Of a stretch of DNA of 64,000 nucleotides, positions 11,876 through 22,865 are shown piece after piece. Every line of letters begins with the position of its first letter. Positions within the stretch are counted from its first letter, which is position 1. The stretch lies in assembly GCA_033398695.1 (NCBI GenBank), contig CM065814.1, forward strand, positions 103,542,501-103,606,500, given 5' to 3'. The DNA is from Orobanche coerulescens (Eukaryota; Streptophyta; Magnoliopsida; Lamiales; Orobanchaceae). Made by a program: the position numbers and the translations under genes. The notes under the pieces are model-generated. The model made no database searches, was not told the DNA's origin, and saw only the letters and a program-made list of their open reading frames with translations.

Positions 11876-13737
11876 AACAAGGGCCTGTATTTCAGTCAGC
11901 GGGCAGTGTTATTTCAGAACAGTTTTACTCTTTTCCTTCCTCACGCGACGGGCAGAGTCTTGAGCCAATTCCAGGGCGACTCTTCTTGGGAATTCATCAA
12001 TCTTTCATCCTACAACATTATCATCAAGGTCTTGGTGCAGGTTAACAACATCAAGTCATCCTTTTCCCCTTGAATCGAGGTAATCATCTTAGAACCCTAT
12101 TTCGGGAATAATTGGGGTTTGTCTTGATTTTGGGATTTTTAATCCGAAATTGTTGGTTCCCTTGTTGTTATCTAGTCATGTCAATCATACCCATGGTTGG
12201 AATTCCATTTTTCACGAATTATCGAGTTGATTCGTGTTCTTGTCCGTTTTGGGGGAAACCCTTGAACTTTCGTCATTTGACCCTCTAATTCGGCGGCTTT
12301 GAGTCGTGCTGTGGAATTTATTTTCATTGTTGTTATTGTCATTCGTAGTTTATCATCGCGGGTTATCGTTCGGCGGAATCGACGGGTTCGTGGACGGTTC
12401 GGGTCTCCTCACTTAGGTCGATTCTCCGTGTTTGTAACTATCCGAGGCAAGTATCTTGCCCATACATTTCGTGTTTCGTAGACGTATTCATTGGTATTGG
12501 AACCAAAATTACAATTTGGTTATTTTAATGAACTTTTAAAAGGATCGGTATGTTCTCGATAATTGTGTCTTTCAAAAGATAACTCTTATGCTTCGTGGAT
12601 TAATGTGTTTTCAAAATATGTGCGTTAGTTTTATATGTTGGAAGATATTAAACATATTTTAGTGAATTTAGTAGACTGTAATTATTTGCCGAGGATTGTG
12701 TGTTGAGATGTGTAATTGTATGGTGAATATGTAACGTTGTGTGATATTAGTTGTTACTCCTTCGTAAGGAGGTTGGGACACTTGGTGTTGTTTGGCATTG
12801 GTATTGCTTGTTGTTGTGTGACATTGATTGTGAGTATACATCGACTAAAGTGGCCATTCTAGCGAAGTACCTAGCATTTGTTTGCATATTCTAGTATTTG
12901 AACTATGGCTTCCCGTGGCGTTAGGGATTATTATGTATGTTCACCTAGGGATGGTCCGACGGGGCCTCTAGGGATACGTATTGTCGTGTTTGTGCATATC
13001 GCGAACTAGGGTTAACCACCCAGGGATGTCCGACGGGGCTCTGCGGGGTGCGGTGGCCGTGAGTCTCGTACCAACGGCTAACTTTGAAATGTTTTGTTGG
13101 AGAACTTTGATTTTTGGGGCATGGTTCATCTGATTAGAATGGTAGCTCAGATGGTATTGTACTTGGCTGGAATGGCACTAGAAATGTGTTGTGTGTGTGA
13201 GCCATCCCTTGGCTGTGATAATTTGGTATGGGTACGCGAGTCCTGTGGTTGCTCTGTGTATTGTAACTCTGTGGTGTGTCGAGTTCGACCGTATGGTTAA
13301 GTTGCAAGTGGTGCTCTATGATGTCGTACTGTGAGACTGTTGTCATGGTAATGTTTGACACGGTGTAGTTTCCGCCGGGTTATTCTTGCGAGTATGTGAT
13401 GTGGATGATTTGGGTCGTGGACCCCCGTGTTTGTGTTTGGAATGTTATGATTGGGTCGTGGACCCCGTATTTTGCTATCAGAATCGTATTTTTGAAATAA
13501 ATGACTTTTGAGTTGTGCCCCTAAGTGTTTCGGAAGGCTTGAAAATTCTTAAACCCCAAATATTTTCAAAACTCCCGAGATCGTAAAATGTTCTGTAAGA
13601 TGTATAATGATTTTATTCCTATTTTTCATAAATCAAACTGTTTTGATCAAGCGAGTTATCTCGGGGAGTATATTCACGATTATTATTGTTCTTGGAGTAT
13701 GTTGTGTATGGCTTGTATTTGTGTTTTATACTTGCAC

Positions 13738-13801
13738 TAGCAAAACAGTGGAGTTTTGCTAACCCCCGAGTATTCGGGGGGTGGATGTCTGTATTGCGTC
13801 C
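13738..13801 (+). other. Three-hairpin chain (E1 LTR copy 3)
   Basis: Same order as at 6200-6263. Hairpin II is CCCCCGA/TCGGGGG here with a gtat loop, one base pair longer than in copy 2. Confidence 0.6.
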
Positions 13802-14173
13802 AGGTACTCGCAGGTTGCTGTAGAGCAATTCACTGGTTCGTTACGAAGGATAATGGAAGGCGACGATACTAATCACATGAAGACCTGTGTCAAGTATTTA
13901 GTGAAGTCTTGTTGTTTTGTCTTTTCGTGGTGGTATTTTCTGTTTTATGGAAATGTCGATGTATTCTAACCCCTGCGTGGGTATGAGTTGTGAGAAAGAG
14001 TAATGTATGTTTGATGTGTATGTTGTGGTAAAAGACCAAATCGGTCTAATGGTTTGTTATTCAGCCATGTCGGCATGTATTGTGTTGTTGTGTTTTATGT
14101 ATTTAGCTTGGTAGATCCTCATGGAGAGGGTCTGCGGCGCTGTAACATTCCCGAATGGTTTGGGGGTGTTACA

Positions 14174-14447
14174 GGTCGAGGCTGAGGACTAGTCGGATGT
14201 AAGCTTGAAATTTCGATATAAAAAAAAGAATGTTAATGTAGAAACTTGCTTGCCTCTGACTTCTCCATTTTTTTTAATTCTCCTTTCTTTTCTTTTTCTC
14301 ACTTTTGTTTTATTTTTCTTTCTCTTGAAACGAGTTATGTGGCTAGAAATTTTCTAAATTAAATAGGAGAACAATACATCTCCGCTACAAAAGACATAAT
14401 GTTTAGTGAAAATTCAATCTTTTATACTTTGTCATAGTCAATGACAG
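14174..14447. other. Flank between E1 and inverted-repeat element; no gene seen
   Basis: AT- and pyrimidine-rich sequence with no supported coding region or RNA gene. Confidence 0.6.
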
Positions 14448-14509
14448 TATTTGTCAAATGACTTAGTTTGTACAAATTCTAGCTAAAACGGATATGGTTG
14501 GACTAATAT

Positions 14510-14670
14510 ATTCTTACTTTTCAATAAACCCATCCACTTTATCTCTCTCATTCCCTTTTCTCTTTTCTCCTTTTTTTCTCTCTCATTCACTTTTGAGATC
14601 CCCTTTTCTCTCTCCAGCTCCAATACTTTTTCTCTCTCCCTCTTTTCTCTTGCCTTTTTTCGTCTCTTAT
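14510..14670. repeat. Polypyrimidine (CT/TTTC) tract
   Basis: Low-complexity ctctctc/tttctc run. The Ser/Leu/Phe-rich ORF across it is a consequence of composition. Confidence 0.8.
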
Positions 14671-14844
14671 TTTCTTTATATTCTGGGCATTTTTTAGCAT
14701 TATTTTTTTCGTTACGTTATGTAGCTTCTCCCTCATTAGTGATTGGTTATGAATTTACAGTCGTTACGGCGTATTTCATACTGTCTTGTTACCATGTGTT
14801 GTTTACCTTTTGTGTTACTGTATCGTAACTGTGTTACCATGTGT

Positions 14845-15115
14845 AATCAGAATATAAAATAGTTATTTCTTTCAAGGGTTACCAGCACACGATAGTGTAA
14901 CCCAATAAAGAAATGATCATTTCTTAACGAGTTACCAGCACAAAATAGAGTAACCCAATAAAAAAATGATCATTTCGTAATGAGTTACTAGCATGTAGGA
15001 ATGTAACCCGATTAATAATTGATCATCTATTACCGAGTTACCATCACATAGAAGGGTAACCCACTATTAAGTCATAATTTCGTACTGAGTTTCCATCACA
15101 TACAAGAGTATCCCA
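14845..15115. repeat. Tandem repeat block A (about 60-70 bp units)
   Basis: Four degenerate units share gagttaccagcaca, gtaacccaataaag and aatgatcatttcgt. Each of the four is distinct, and block B at 15385-15662 repeats the same four variants in the same order. Confidence 0.8.
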
Positions 15116-15384
15116 GCTAAGAATTGATCATATATAATGCTTACAGAAATGGTCATTTCGTGACACAATAAAGAAATGATCATTTTGTTACCATGTATTA
15201 GTTTACCTCAGCAAGACATTGTTTGTCATGTGGTGCCACAGTGTGAGATCACAATTTCGTATCTTATTTACCATGTTGGAATATTATACATGAGGTACCA
15301 ATAAGCAGATATTATATTTATTTTTTGTTACGTTCGTTACCATTACATACAGAGCTGATCATTCGTTACTTATTTTATGGTAAC

Positions 15385-15662
15385 ACAAAAGGGTAATCAG
15401 AATACAAAATGGTTATTTCTTTCAAGGGTCAGCACACAATAGGGTAACCCAATAAAGAAATAATCATTTCGTAACGAGTTACCAGCACACAATATAGTTA
15501 CACAATAAAGAAATGATCATTTCGTAACAGGTCACTAGCATATAGGAATGTAACCCGGTTAATAATTGATCATTTATTACTGAGTTACCATCACATAGAA
15601 GGGTAACCCAACTAATATTCATAATTTCGTACTGAGTTATCATCACATACAAGAGCATCCCA
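15385..15662. repeat. Tandem repeat block B, a copy of block A
   Basis: Unit-by-unit homologue of 14845-15115 (for example gtaacccggttaataattg against gtaacccgattaataattg). The intact variant order shows that the whole block was duplicated after the units had diverged. Confidence 0.8.
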
Positions 15663-16435
15663 TCACAAATTCAAATATTTCAAATCAAAACCCTGAATTT
15701 TACAGAAACATTGCCTTGAGTTCAGGCCGAAAATAGATAGGGTTCCGGCGAGATCGGGAGCTCCGGCGAAGTCGGCGCCGGAAAAAGATAGGGTTCCAGC
15801 AGGGTTCCGACTTGCGAAGAAGACAGAGGAGAAGGGCAGTGGCGGCGGCGTCCGACGATTGATGCAGTGGAAGAAGAGGAGAAGACAGAGAGGCGTCAGG
15901 GGCCGGTGACGGTACCCGACGAGCAGCGGAAGAAGAGAGAAAATAGCACAGGCGACTGGGGTGCTGCCGTTCGACGGGGATGGGTGGCACGGCCGTTCGA
16001 AGGGGATGGTTGTGAGAGCCAGACGACTCGGGCAGGGACAAGAGCAGCAGCGACGGCAGAAGAGCGGCGACGGCGAGGGACAAGAGCAGCAGCGTCGACA
16101 GAAGAGCGGCGACAACGAGGGACAAGGGAATAGCAACGCCGCTGGCGAGGGAGAAAGTGGTCTGGTCATAAAGGAAATTGGCCGGAGAAGGAGAGAGATA
16201 GAGCTAGGAGATGAGGCAGTGGTGGTGCCGATTGGGTGGGACGGTTGGCTCGAGATAGAGGAGAGAGAAGAGAAAGAAAATGTAAAAATTAAAAAAATTA
16301 TAAATGGTGATAATGAGGTGTTTGGGATAAAAAAATCAAAATTTAATCCTCCCTTTAGTAATGGTAAATTGTTCCAAATTTATCCTTTTTGGCTACAATT
16401 TGTACAAACTAAGTTGCATGACAAATATTAGAATC
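15663..16435. other. GC-rich patch with overlapping open frames on both strands
   Basis: A GC-rich island in AT-rich surroundings. The plus strand has a 156-codon frame (15961-16431), Gly/Gln/Arg/Glu-rich with repeated RQKSGD-like segments. The minus strand has a 168-codon frame (15663-16169), Pro/Ser/Leu/Cys-rich. Both follow from a short internal repeat (gggacaagagcagcagcg) and skewed composition. No domain is recognised. It may be a captured host exon or 5' UTR (ccggcgagatcgggagctcc is common in plant leaders), but neither frame is supported as a gene. Confidence 0.35.
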
Positions 16436-17149
16436 TACTAAGCCATATGGCTAAACAATGTCTTCTCTATTTTGTTTATCTAAACTATTTTTTTATCAAT
16501 ATCAACTTATATTTCACTAATTTCTCAATTTGCAACATCTGGTGAAGAATTCTGACAAAAAAGATCAAAAATAATAAAAAGTAAAGCACAAGATTATTTA
16601 GAAAATTTGATTATTATTTGAAAGTTTGAAAATATTGTTAAATTATCATAAATTTAATTGAAAATTTTTATTTTGTAAAAAATAAGTACGTAATCAAATT
16701 AATTTAATTCTTTCAAAGGATTCAAATTTTGAATTTTCTGAATTTAAGAAACTACATAAATAAAATCAGGAAAATTATTAGAAAATACAAAACAAGAAAA
16801 TAAAAAAAATAAAAACAATAATTCAGAAGATCTGAAACTATTTTTAAATTTTAAAATTCCATTTAAAACATCATGAATGTACTGAAATTTTTTATTTTAT
16901 ACAAAAATATTTGTCATAAAAAATTTGTTCTATATTTTTAAACTATTTTCAATTCATCCTAAAATGTTTAAAATTCTAAGTGAAAATCTACTAATTTCAT
17001 AAAATTATTTTTTCTTACAAAATTATTTTCTACCTTTTAACAATTTTATATTTTGTTATAAATTAGTTTAAATTCTTCTACGAAAATAAATTAATTCATT
17101 AATTTTTTTCGACTAGATAGGAAGACATACTATTGGAAACACTCTAAGG
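16436..17149. other. AT-rich stretch with no gene
   Basis: Very AT-rich, no frame of note, no repeats beyond simple A/T runs. Confidence 0.6.
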
Positions 17150-17790
17150 GGATGTTTGTTTGGCTCTTAATGGTTACATTAAGAGCCTACCTCTGAATCG
17201 CTAATAGGTCAGGACTGTTTGGCAAAAAAAATATGATCTCTTAATGGTTACAAACAATAACCTCTTAACCATTAAGCATCCATACCCTCTCTCAACCATT
17301 AAGAGGCAAACAATTTCCAGCTTTACCCCTCTTCTTAAATTAAGAATTATTATTTATAATTATTATTATTATTTTTTAAATGAATTTAAATAAAAAAATA
17401 TTAGACATAATTATTATTATAATTTTCTAAATGAATTAAATTAAAAAATATTATGCATAATTATTATTATTATTTCAAATGAATTAAATTTAAAAATATT
17501 ATACATAATAATAAGTTATTATTATTATTATTATTATTTTAAATGAATTAAATTTAAAATTATTATACATAATAATAATTATTATTATTATTTTAAATGA
17601 ATTAAATTTAAATATATTATACACAATTATTTATAAAAATTAGGGTTTTTATTTATAAAAATGAGAGGTTTTGGTACGCAATAGGAAGAAAAATGAGATT
17701 TTTAATCGCTACTTTTATACAGAAGGGTAAAATGTTAATTTGTGACCATTCAGAGTTACCATTCAGAACAGTTACCAAACAACTAAATTT
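17150..17790. mobile_element. Possible hAT-like MITE with (ATT)n core
   Basis: The left end (ggggatgtttgtttggctc, then ttaatggttac) and right end (gaatggtaac and gtttggt read on the minus strand from about 17787) form an imperfect inverted pair of the gtttggt/ttaatggtt kind seen in plant hAT MITEs. The middle is a long AT repeat. The exact termini and target duplication are unresolved. Confidence 0.4.
17339..17640. repeat. AT-rich tandem repeat, about 55-65 bp units
   Basis: About five units of attattattatt followed by aaatgaattaaattt and atattatacataat. Confidence 0.8.
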
Positions 17791-17944
17791 CATTCTACAC
17801 TCAATCATACAGAGCCTCTCAACCATTCTGGCCTCTCAACTATTCTACACTAAATTATTCAACAACTGCACTAAATCAAGAGATTCTCCAAAATACTGTC
17901 TTACCATTTTCATGTCATGTCAACAAATTCTTAAGAGATTATAA

Positions 17945-19996
17945 TTAGATTTTTCCAAATTCTGAATGTGCTTCCTACGTAACATATTATTTTTATCAAA
18001 ATGACATTTTTAAAAAACTTACATACTGGACCCAGAATAATTACATTGGAGAAGCTGGTAGGACCCGAAATATTGGGATTATGAATTTCATTACCCTTTT
18101 GTTTTATGATTCAAAATTAAATACTCAACCAATAATTTCTTGCACATCATTCTTGCACATCACATGTATCTACTTCATAGAGTTTTTGACCAAAAGAGTG
18201 TTTCTAAAAAACCTATTTACTTAATAGGTGTAGTTTCAAAAATATTTATCAAATAGGTGTAGTTTCAAAATTTTATATTTTTTCTAAAATTTGAGTTTTT
18301 AACTAATTTTAATATTTTTTAAATATAATTTTTTTGACTTTTTTTTAATTTATTCCTTTAATTGTTTATCAAATTTTTTATAAACACCATTGTAATCAAC
18401 ATTTTTTTGAATCTAAACCAACAAGAACTTCTTACAAAAATCAACAAATAATTTTTTGAATCTAAACCAACAAATCCCAAACACTTTTGCTTGAACGGAA
18501 ATCTTCCTTCCATTTTCTTTCATTTAATAATTTTCTACGAGTGAATTTGTTGTCTCATCCTTTTCACCGTGTCTCTAATATTTTACTACACACATGTTTG
18601 TTCTTACCCCTTATCACGGATTAAGATTACATTCTTACACTAAATTCAATTTAAATTCTCACTATAAGCAACCAAATCTCGTGAACTATTTTCCGAAAAA
18701 AAAAAGACAAAATGAAAACAAGCCACAGACATTCTTATTTTTCGTGGACACCTGTGATTTTGGTTTTGCTTCATTCAAACAGCTAAACAAAAAAAAAAAA
18801 AAAAAAAAAAGATAAGGTAGTAGAAATTGTGACATTATCTTGCAATTATGTCAAATTGTGGTACCTTCTCCATTCTGAATTTAAAATCTACCAATCACGG
18901 TTTACTTGGGAATTAAAGTGAATACGGTTGGCACCCCCAAAATTAAATTCACTACTGATGGGAGTCTAGTGATGGGAGTCTGGTGTAAAAGTGTCGGACT
19001 GTCGGCTGAGAACGAGTCAAGTAAATTGCGGAAAGTAGGCAAATTACTACTCCCATTCCTATATATAGGAGCAGATTTTATGTGACAAACATAGAAAAAT
19101 GATTATAAAACAACCAAAGGATGGATTAGAAGAAGTCTGACGCGTGCTAATCACTTATTTGAAGTGATACTCTACTATTCTTTTCATTTAGTATTTATAA
19201 GAAATCTCGCCTAAATTGATTAATGATCTGACTAATTCCTAAAATTCTTCTGCCGATTCAACTAATTTTGTAGTAAAAATAATTAAAATTATTAATATTT
19301 TTGTATTATATAAGGTTAAATTATTTAAATCTAAAATAAATTAATATTATATCTATATTATAATTATACTTATTGATTAATAATATAAAATAAAGTAATC
19401 ATATAAGATCATTATTTAAGTATATATTTAAATTATTGTACTAAATGTTTAACATAATATTAAAGTACTTCAATGAATACTCTGATTAATCCTTCCGACT
19501 AATCTCAAATTATACGACTGATCGCCAAGTGTTACCTCAACCGCTTAGATCCATCTACTAATTGTAGAACACCGGATATGAGTTCACTATTTAAAAAATA
19601 ACATGGAACATCTTTAACACTCACAAAAAAATTAGAAAAGTTACTTAAAAGAATAATTATAATCACTCTTTCGATTTTAGAATAATATGTTTCACTTAAA
19701 AAAATGAGATACCCCCACCCCCACCTCCCTTCTGCCCACCCCACAAAATTTCGTCGTCGAACATGGTCTACTTTGTGTATTATGGTCCAAAACATGAGTT
19801 CAATTGAGCGAGCATTTAAATGATGTGTACAAAAATTCGAAACTCATATGTGTTAGGTAATTTATGTATATTACAGTTATTGTGATTTACATAATGTGTT
19901 TAATTGATGCATTGACAATAATAATGATTTAGATGATATAAATGATATATATTTATAATGAAAGTGATGTACATTATAATGAAAGTGATGATATAT
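17945..19996. other. AT-rich intergenic DNA; no gene supported
   Basis: It holds a poly(A) run of about 22 (18787-18808), a tandem gatgggagtct doublet (18957-18985) and isolated TATA-like strings (for example 19060). No coherent protein or RNA gene was found on either strand. Confidence 0.55.
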
Positions 19997-20353
19997 TTAT
20001 AACGAAAGTGATGCATGTATATTAATGCATTTGGTATTGTCAGATGAGATAATAATCCTACAGAGTTTTTGAGAATTTTGCTCTCGCGGCGCAAGATAGT
20101 GGATCCAATCTAACTTATGCTTCAAGCCGATGACCGGTTGGCGAGGGCGTCCGAGGAAGAAGACGGTAGGGATTCCGTTGCAGAAGACTACGTCAGTAGT
20201 TTCTACGGTGTCCAGTTCCCGATCCACGATGACAATAGCACGATTGAATGAGAATTCCAAGCCGAGCAGACCTGATACAACAGTTTCAGTCAGATTGTAG
20301 ATTCTGGAGATAGATAGTAATCGATCGGAACCATAGAACTCGTTGGCGAGCAA
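19997..20353 (-). CDS. Unrecognised minus-strand ORF, 118 aa
   Basis: An open frame of 118 codons with balanced amino-acid use, unlike the AT-rich DNA around it. Residues 1-100 read as a plausible globular sequence (FYGSDRLLSI, VVSGLLGLEF, IVIVDRELDT, NGIPTVFFLGRP). The last 18 residues run into AT-rich DNA and are probably not original. I do not recognise a family. It abuts, head to head, the DUF4283 pseudogene whose frame starts at 20343 on the other strand. It may be a fragment of a retroelement polyprotein. No ribosomal or promoter evidence supports expression. Confidence 0.35.
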   Translation of the reverse strand: MLANEFYGSDRLLSISRIYNLTETVVSGLLGLEFSFNRAIVIVDRELDTVETTDVVFCNGIPTVFFLGRPRQPVIGLKHKLDWIHYLAPREQNSQKLCRIIISSDNTKCINIHASLSL

Positions 20354-20757
20354 CCGTGTTCAGAGGAAATTAGAACTGGTACAGACATCGGAGAGTGTGA
20401 TACCTCAGGTAATTCCGATCCCTCCTACTAGAAAAGGCATGCGTCTAGACTTTCTTACTCCGACTTTAAAAGATGGGGTGTCAGTAGCCTGTTTGGAAAA
20501 GGATGAGGTTGAACTTGAGGCTCTGGAATGGAAAACTGCGGTGATCCTATATATGATTGGGGATTCACATACCATTAGATATTTGCAAACTTTCTTTGTG
20601 AAGCAACTGCATATTGAGAATTCTGAGGTGTATTACCATAATGATGGATACTTTGTCGTGAGATTCGTTTCCATGGAGGAATAGGGTGTTGTTTGAAGGC
20701 CCTCACACCATAGCCAATCGCCTAGTGGTAGTCAAACCATGGGAAGCTAATTTCAGC

Positions 20758-20798
<41 letters not shown>

Positions 20799-21158
20799 CT
20801 CAAGAAAGTTCCCTTATGAATTTAGTTGCCAAATCTGCCGCTCACTTGCTGGGGAGAAAAATCCTTGAGTAGAATAGGAAGCATCTTGGGGAAGTCGATG
20901 TATGCGGATGAGTGCACTACTGCCCAAACCAGGATATCTTATGCTTGGATTATGATTGAAATAGATGTAACTAGGCCTCTGTTGCATCATATTACTATAG
21001 AAGATGATCAAAAGGAGAGAGTTGAGCAAAAAGTCATATATGAGTGTATTCCTCCATTTTGCAAGTCCTGTTTAACTGTAGGACATGATTGCAGTCTGAA
21101 GAGGAAGCCTGTATCAAAACCTGTAGATGCAATGACAAATCCAGAACTAAAGAAATAG
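20343..21158 (+). pseudogene. LINE ORF1-like DUF4283 / zinc-knuckle pseudogene
   Basis: This reads as the plant DUF4283 domain followed by a C-terminal knuckle, the layout of L1-type LINE ORF1 proteins and related nucleic-acid-binding proteins. The DUF4283 part lies at about 20435-20684 (RLDFLTPT, WKTAVILYMIGDS, DGYFVVRF). It continues in another frame at 20686-20760 (VLFEGPHTIANRLVVVKPW) and then a third at 20826-21158 (LPNLPLTCWGEKSLSRIG, then CKSCLTVGHDC as the knuckle). A stop at 20682-20684, frameshifts and a GA microsatellite inside the domain show it is dead. No endonuclease or RT follows; the copia fragment begins within about 100 bp. Confidence 0.75.
20759..20796. repeat. (GA)n microsatellite inside the DUF4283 pseudogene
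   Basis: About 18 gag/aga dinucleotides interrupt the domain between the frames at 20686 and 20826. Expansion here is one cause of the frame loss. Confidence 0.9.
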
Positions 21159-21189
21159 TGGCTGCCTAAGCCAGTTCGGATGAGATAAG

Positions 21190-21275
21190 GCGTATACTTA
21201 CAGCCTTGCAAGGAAAGATATTCTTAAAGAATGACGCATTTGTGAATCTCAGGCAAGCTTCATGCACAAGAAATA
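21190..21275 (-). pseudogene. pol: Ty1/copia polyprotein fragment, left side of E2 insertion
   Basis: Read on the minus strand from 21270, this continues the copia integrase frame interrupted by E2 (FLVHEA then NASFF.NIFP, the usual sequence after the integrase core). The other half is at 31191-31475. Removing E2 and one 5-bp target duplication restores a continuous frame, so this is the E2 target site. It fades out near 21190, next to the LINE-like pseudogene. Confidence 0.75.
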
Positions 21276-21426
21276 TGTAATATCCGGATTAATTATTGAG
21301 TATTTCATCTATAATTGAACCCTGTATTATTTGGATTTGTGATAACGATAATCGAAGTCTGATATTTCTCATATTTGTATCCATGTGCATGATAATATCA
21401 ACATATGTATTTTCACATGCAAACAC

Positions 21427-21780
21427 GTGATAACGTACACTGCAAAGTGATAGCGTACGTTATGTACCAAGATTAGCGTATGCTATGAATGAAGCATAGC
21501 ATACGTAAGACAACCAATAATTGAGCAGGGCGGCTAGCACATGAGCCAGCTGGTGGTGGGCTCGGCCAGATACTTACTAGATTCGCACGGCATGAACTTG
21601 GACACTTTTTAAGCCAACGGATGTTAACGTACGCTAAGGTAAGTACGTAGCGTATGCTAATGGTATTGGTTACGTACGTAACATGATAAGTGTAGCGTAC
21701 GTAATGAAGTTTAGAAACAAGACAGTAAGCTATTTTGGACGATAACATACGCTATGAGCAAAGGCTAGCGTACGTTATGC
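21427..21780. repeat. CpG-palindrome cluster A, E2 5' LTR
   Basis: At least seven TAGCGTACGCTA/TAACGTACGTTA-type sites lie in 350 bp ending just before the TATA box. Many are decayed to catacg or gtatgc. Confidence 0.8.
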
Positions 21781-21789
21781 TCAGAAAGT

Positions 21790-21796
21790 TATAAAT
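21790..21796 (+). promoter_or_regulatory. LTR TATA box, E2 5' LTR
   Basis: TATAAAT directly after palindrome cluster A. The 3' LTR has the same element at 29199-29205. Transcription would start roughly 30 bp downstream. Confidence 0.7.
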
Positions 21797-22554
21797 GAGA
21801 CAGCACCCCATTTCATTTCATTCGTTTCTTTCACTTGGCTTTCAACATACTTCATCTCCAAAGAGTTCCCAGCCACCTTAAACTCCTTTAGATCACTTAA
21901 TACTTGGTCATTGAAGATTGGAGATTACTTATACTTGATCATTGAAGTGGAGAATCATCTTTAATTGGCATACAAGCAACCAGAGTTGGATTCTACCTAT
22001 TATCTCAACATTTTCTTCATCTTAAGGTATGTTATGCTATCTCCAAGTTTGAATTCGTATTCTTAAGGATTATTTGATCATGCTACCAAGGATATTAAGT
22101 TTCATAGATGATTTATTCAACCAAACATCATGTTTAGGAAATTGGGATGATTATGCTTAAGTTACCACTGTTGAGAGCATTATAGTTGGAACCTTGTTAC
22201 TGTTACGACAAACAATAAGAGTAGTGTTATGAGTTGGATAATCCATATTGAATGGTGTTGCCATATTGATCGTAGACTTGGAGTTGATATCACTTTTGCC
22301 AAATGGACTTAAGAAAGAATCATCGAAAGGTTGTATCCTTTCTTATAAGTTGGATCTATTAGTTCATCTTTAAGATAAAGTTTGAATGTAATGATGATAT
22401 TGGAAACAAGCGCATCAACTTTAGATCACCCGAACTTCACATGAGAATTGTAATCGAGATTGAATATAGTGTTGTGATGATATACGTATCCTTGAATTCG
22501 AAGATGTTTTAATCCGTAGGATCATTCATAATTGTATGAGCATGATATGTATGA

Positions 22555-22865
22555 GGATAACGTACGTTAATCACTGAGGATTTCGTACGCTACATCACCA
22601 ATCGAGACAGTCGTCTGCTCAGTGAGAAACTGTCATGTGTGTGTTTAGCGTGCGCTAGGCTCTGTAGCTTACATGCGCTAATGGGCATAATTAACATACG
22701 CTACGTTTGGTATGTAACGTACATTATATCATCAGACGAGTCAGTCGACTGATCAGAGAGGAACTGTCGATGCAGTGTTATCATACGCTAGAATTCGTAG
22801 CTTATGTACGCTAACGAGTAGGCTTAACGTACGCTACAAAGGGTATGTAACGTACGTTATGCAGG
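22555..22865. repeat. CpG-palindrome cluster B, E2 5' LTR
   Basis: A second array downstream of the TATA box, so inside the transcribed part: taacgtacgtta, ttagcgtgcgctag, taacgtacgctac and others, mixed with a repeated cagtcgtctg/cagtcgactgatcag segment. Confidence 0.75.

Larger units (their letters stand above)
1..14173 (+). mobile_element. E1: tandem non-autonomous Ty3/gypsy-type element (LTR-int-LTR-int-LTR)
   Basis: Three copies of one LTR family (1-1211 partial, 3768-6635, 9693-14173) alternate with two short internal regions (about 1212-3767 and 6636-9692). Each complete LTR opens TGTAATACCC and closes GGGGGTGTTACA. A tRNA-iMet type primer site follows the middle LTR, and G-rich polypurine tracts precede the second and third LTRs. 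The internals hold gag remnants with CCHC knuckles but no protease, RT, RNase H or integrase, so the element is non-autonomous. The gag resembles that of the Tekay-like element at 21276-31190, and the LTR is related to that of the element at 40001-48922. The three-LTR order suggests unequal recombination between element copies. The left end lies outside the window, so no target duplication can be checked; the right flank begins ggtcg. Confidence 0.85.
9693..14173 (+). repeat. E1 LTR copy 3, interrupted by a LINE
   Basis: It begins TGTAATACCC and ends GGTGTTACA. Without the LINE at 10116-11708 and its duplicated flank it is about the same length as copy 2. It holds a CpG-palindrome cluster (11813-11875), the GGCAAG stem (12446-12460) and the three-hairpin chain (13738-13801). 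Confidence 0.9.
14448..16428. mobile_element. Candidate TIR element with tandem repeats and a GC-rich core
   Basis: The two 47-bp ends (14448-14494 and 16382-16428) are inverted copies matching at 40 of 47 positions by hand alignment, with the core cttagtttgtacaaatt intact. Between them lie a pyrimidine tract, two blocks of tandem repeats and a GC-rich, ORF-bearing core. Long imperfect TIRs around a GC-rich insert recall Mutator-like and Pack-MULE elements. However, I could not define the exact outer ends or a target duplication, so the class is open. Confidence 0.5.

Noticed and set aside
14494..14697. 67-codon Ser/Leu/Phe-rich ORF
   Set aside because: It is a translation of a CT-rich tract.
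15663..16169. 168-codon minus-strand ORF in the GC-rich patch
   Set aside because: Pro/Ser/Leu/Cys bias and a repeated RRCCSCP-like segment mirror a short DNA repeat; no domain is seen. It is kept only as a described patch.
17150..17945. 83-codon ORF at 17693-17944 as a gene
   Set aside because: It lies across the right part of a possible MITE and AT-rich flank; composition is not coding-like.
22555..22865. Second palindrome cluster of E2 as a separate inserted element
   Set aside because: It is present at the same place in both LTRs and has no flanking duplication, so it is part of the LTR.
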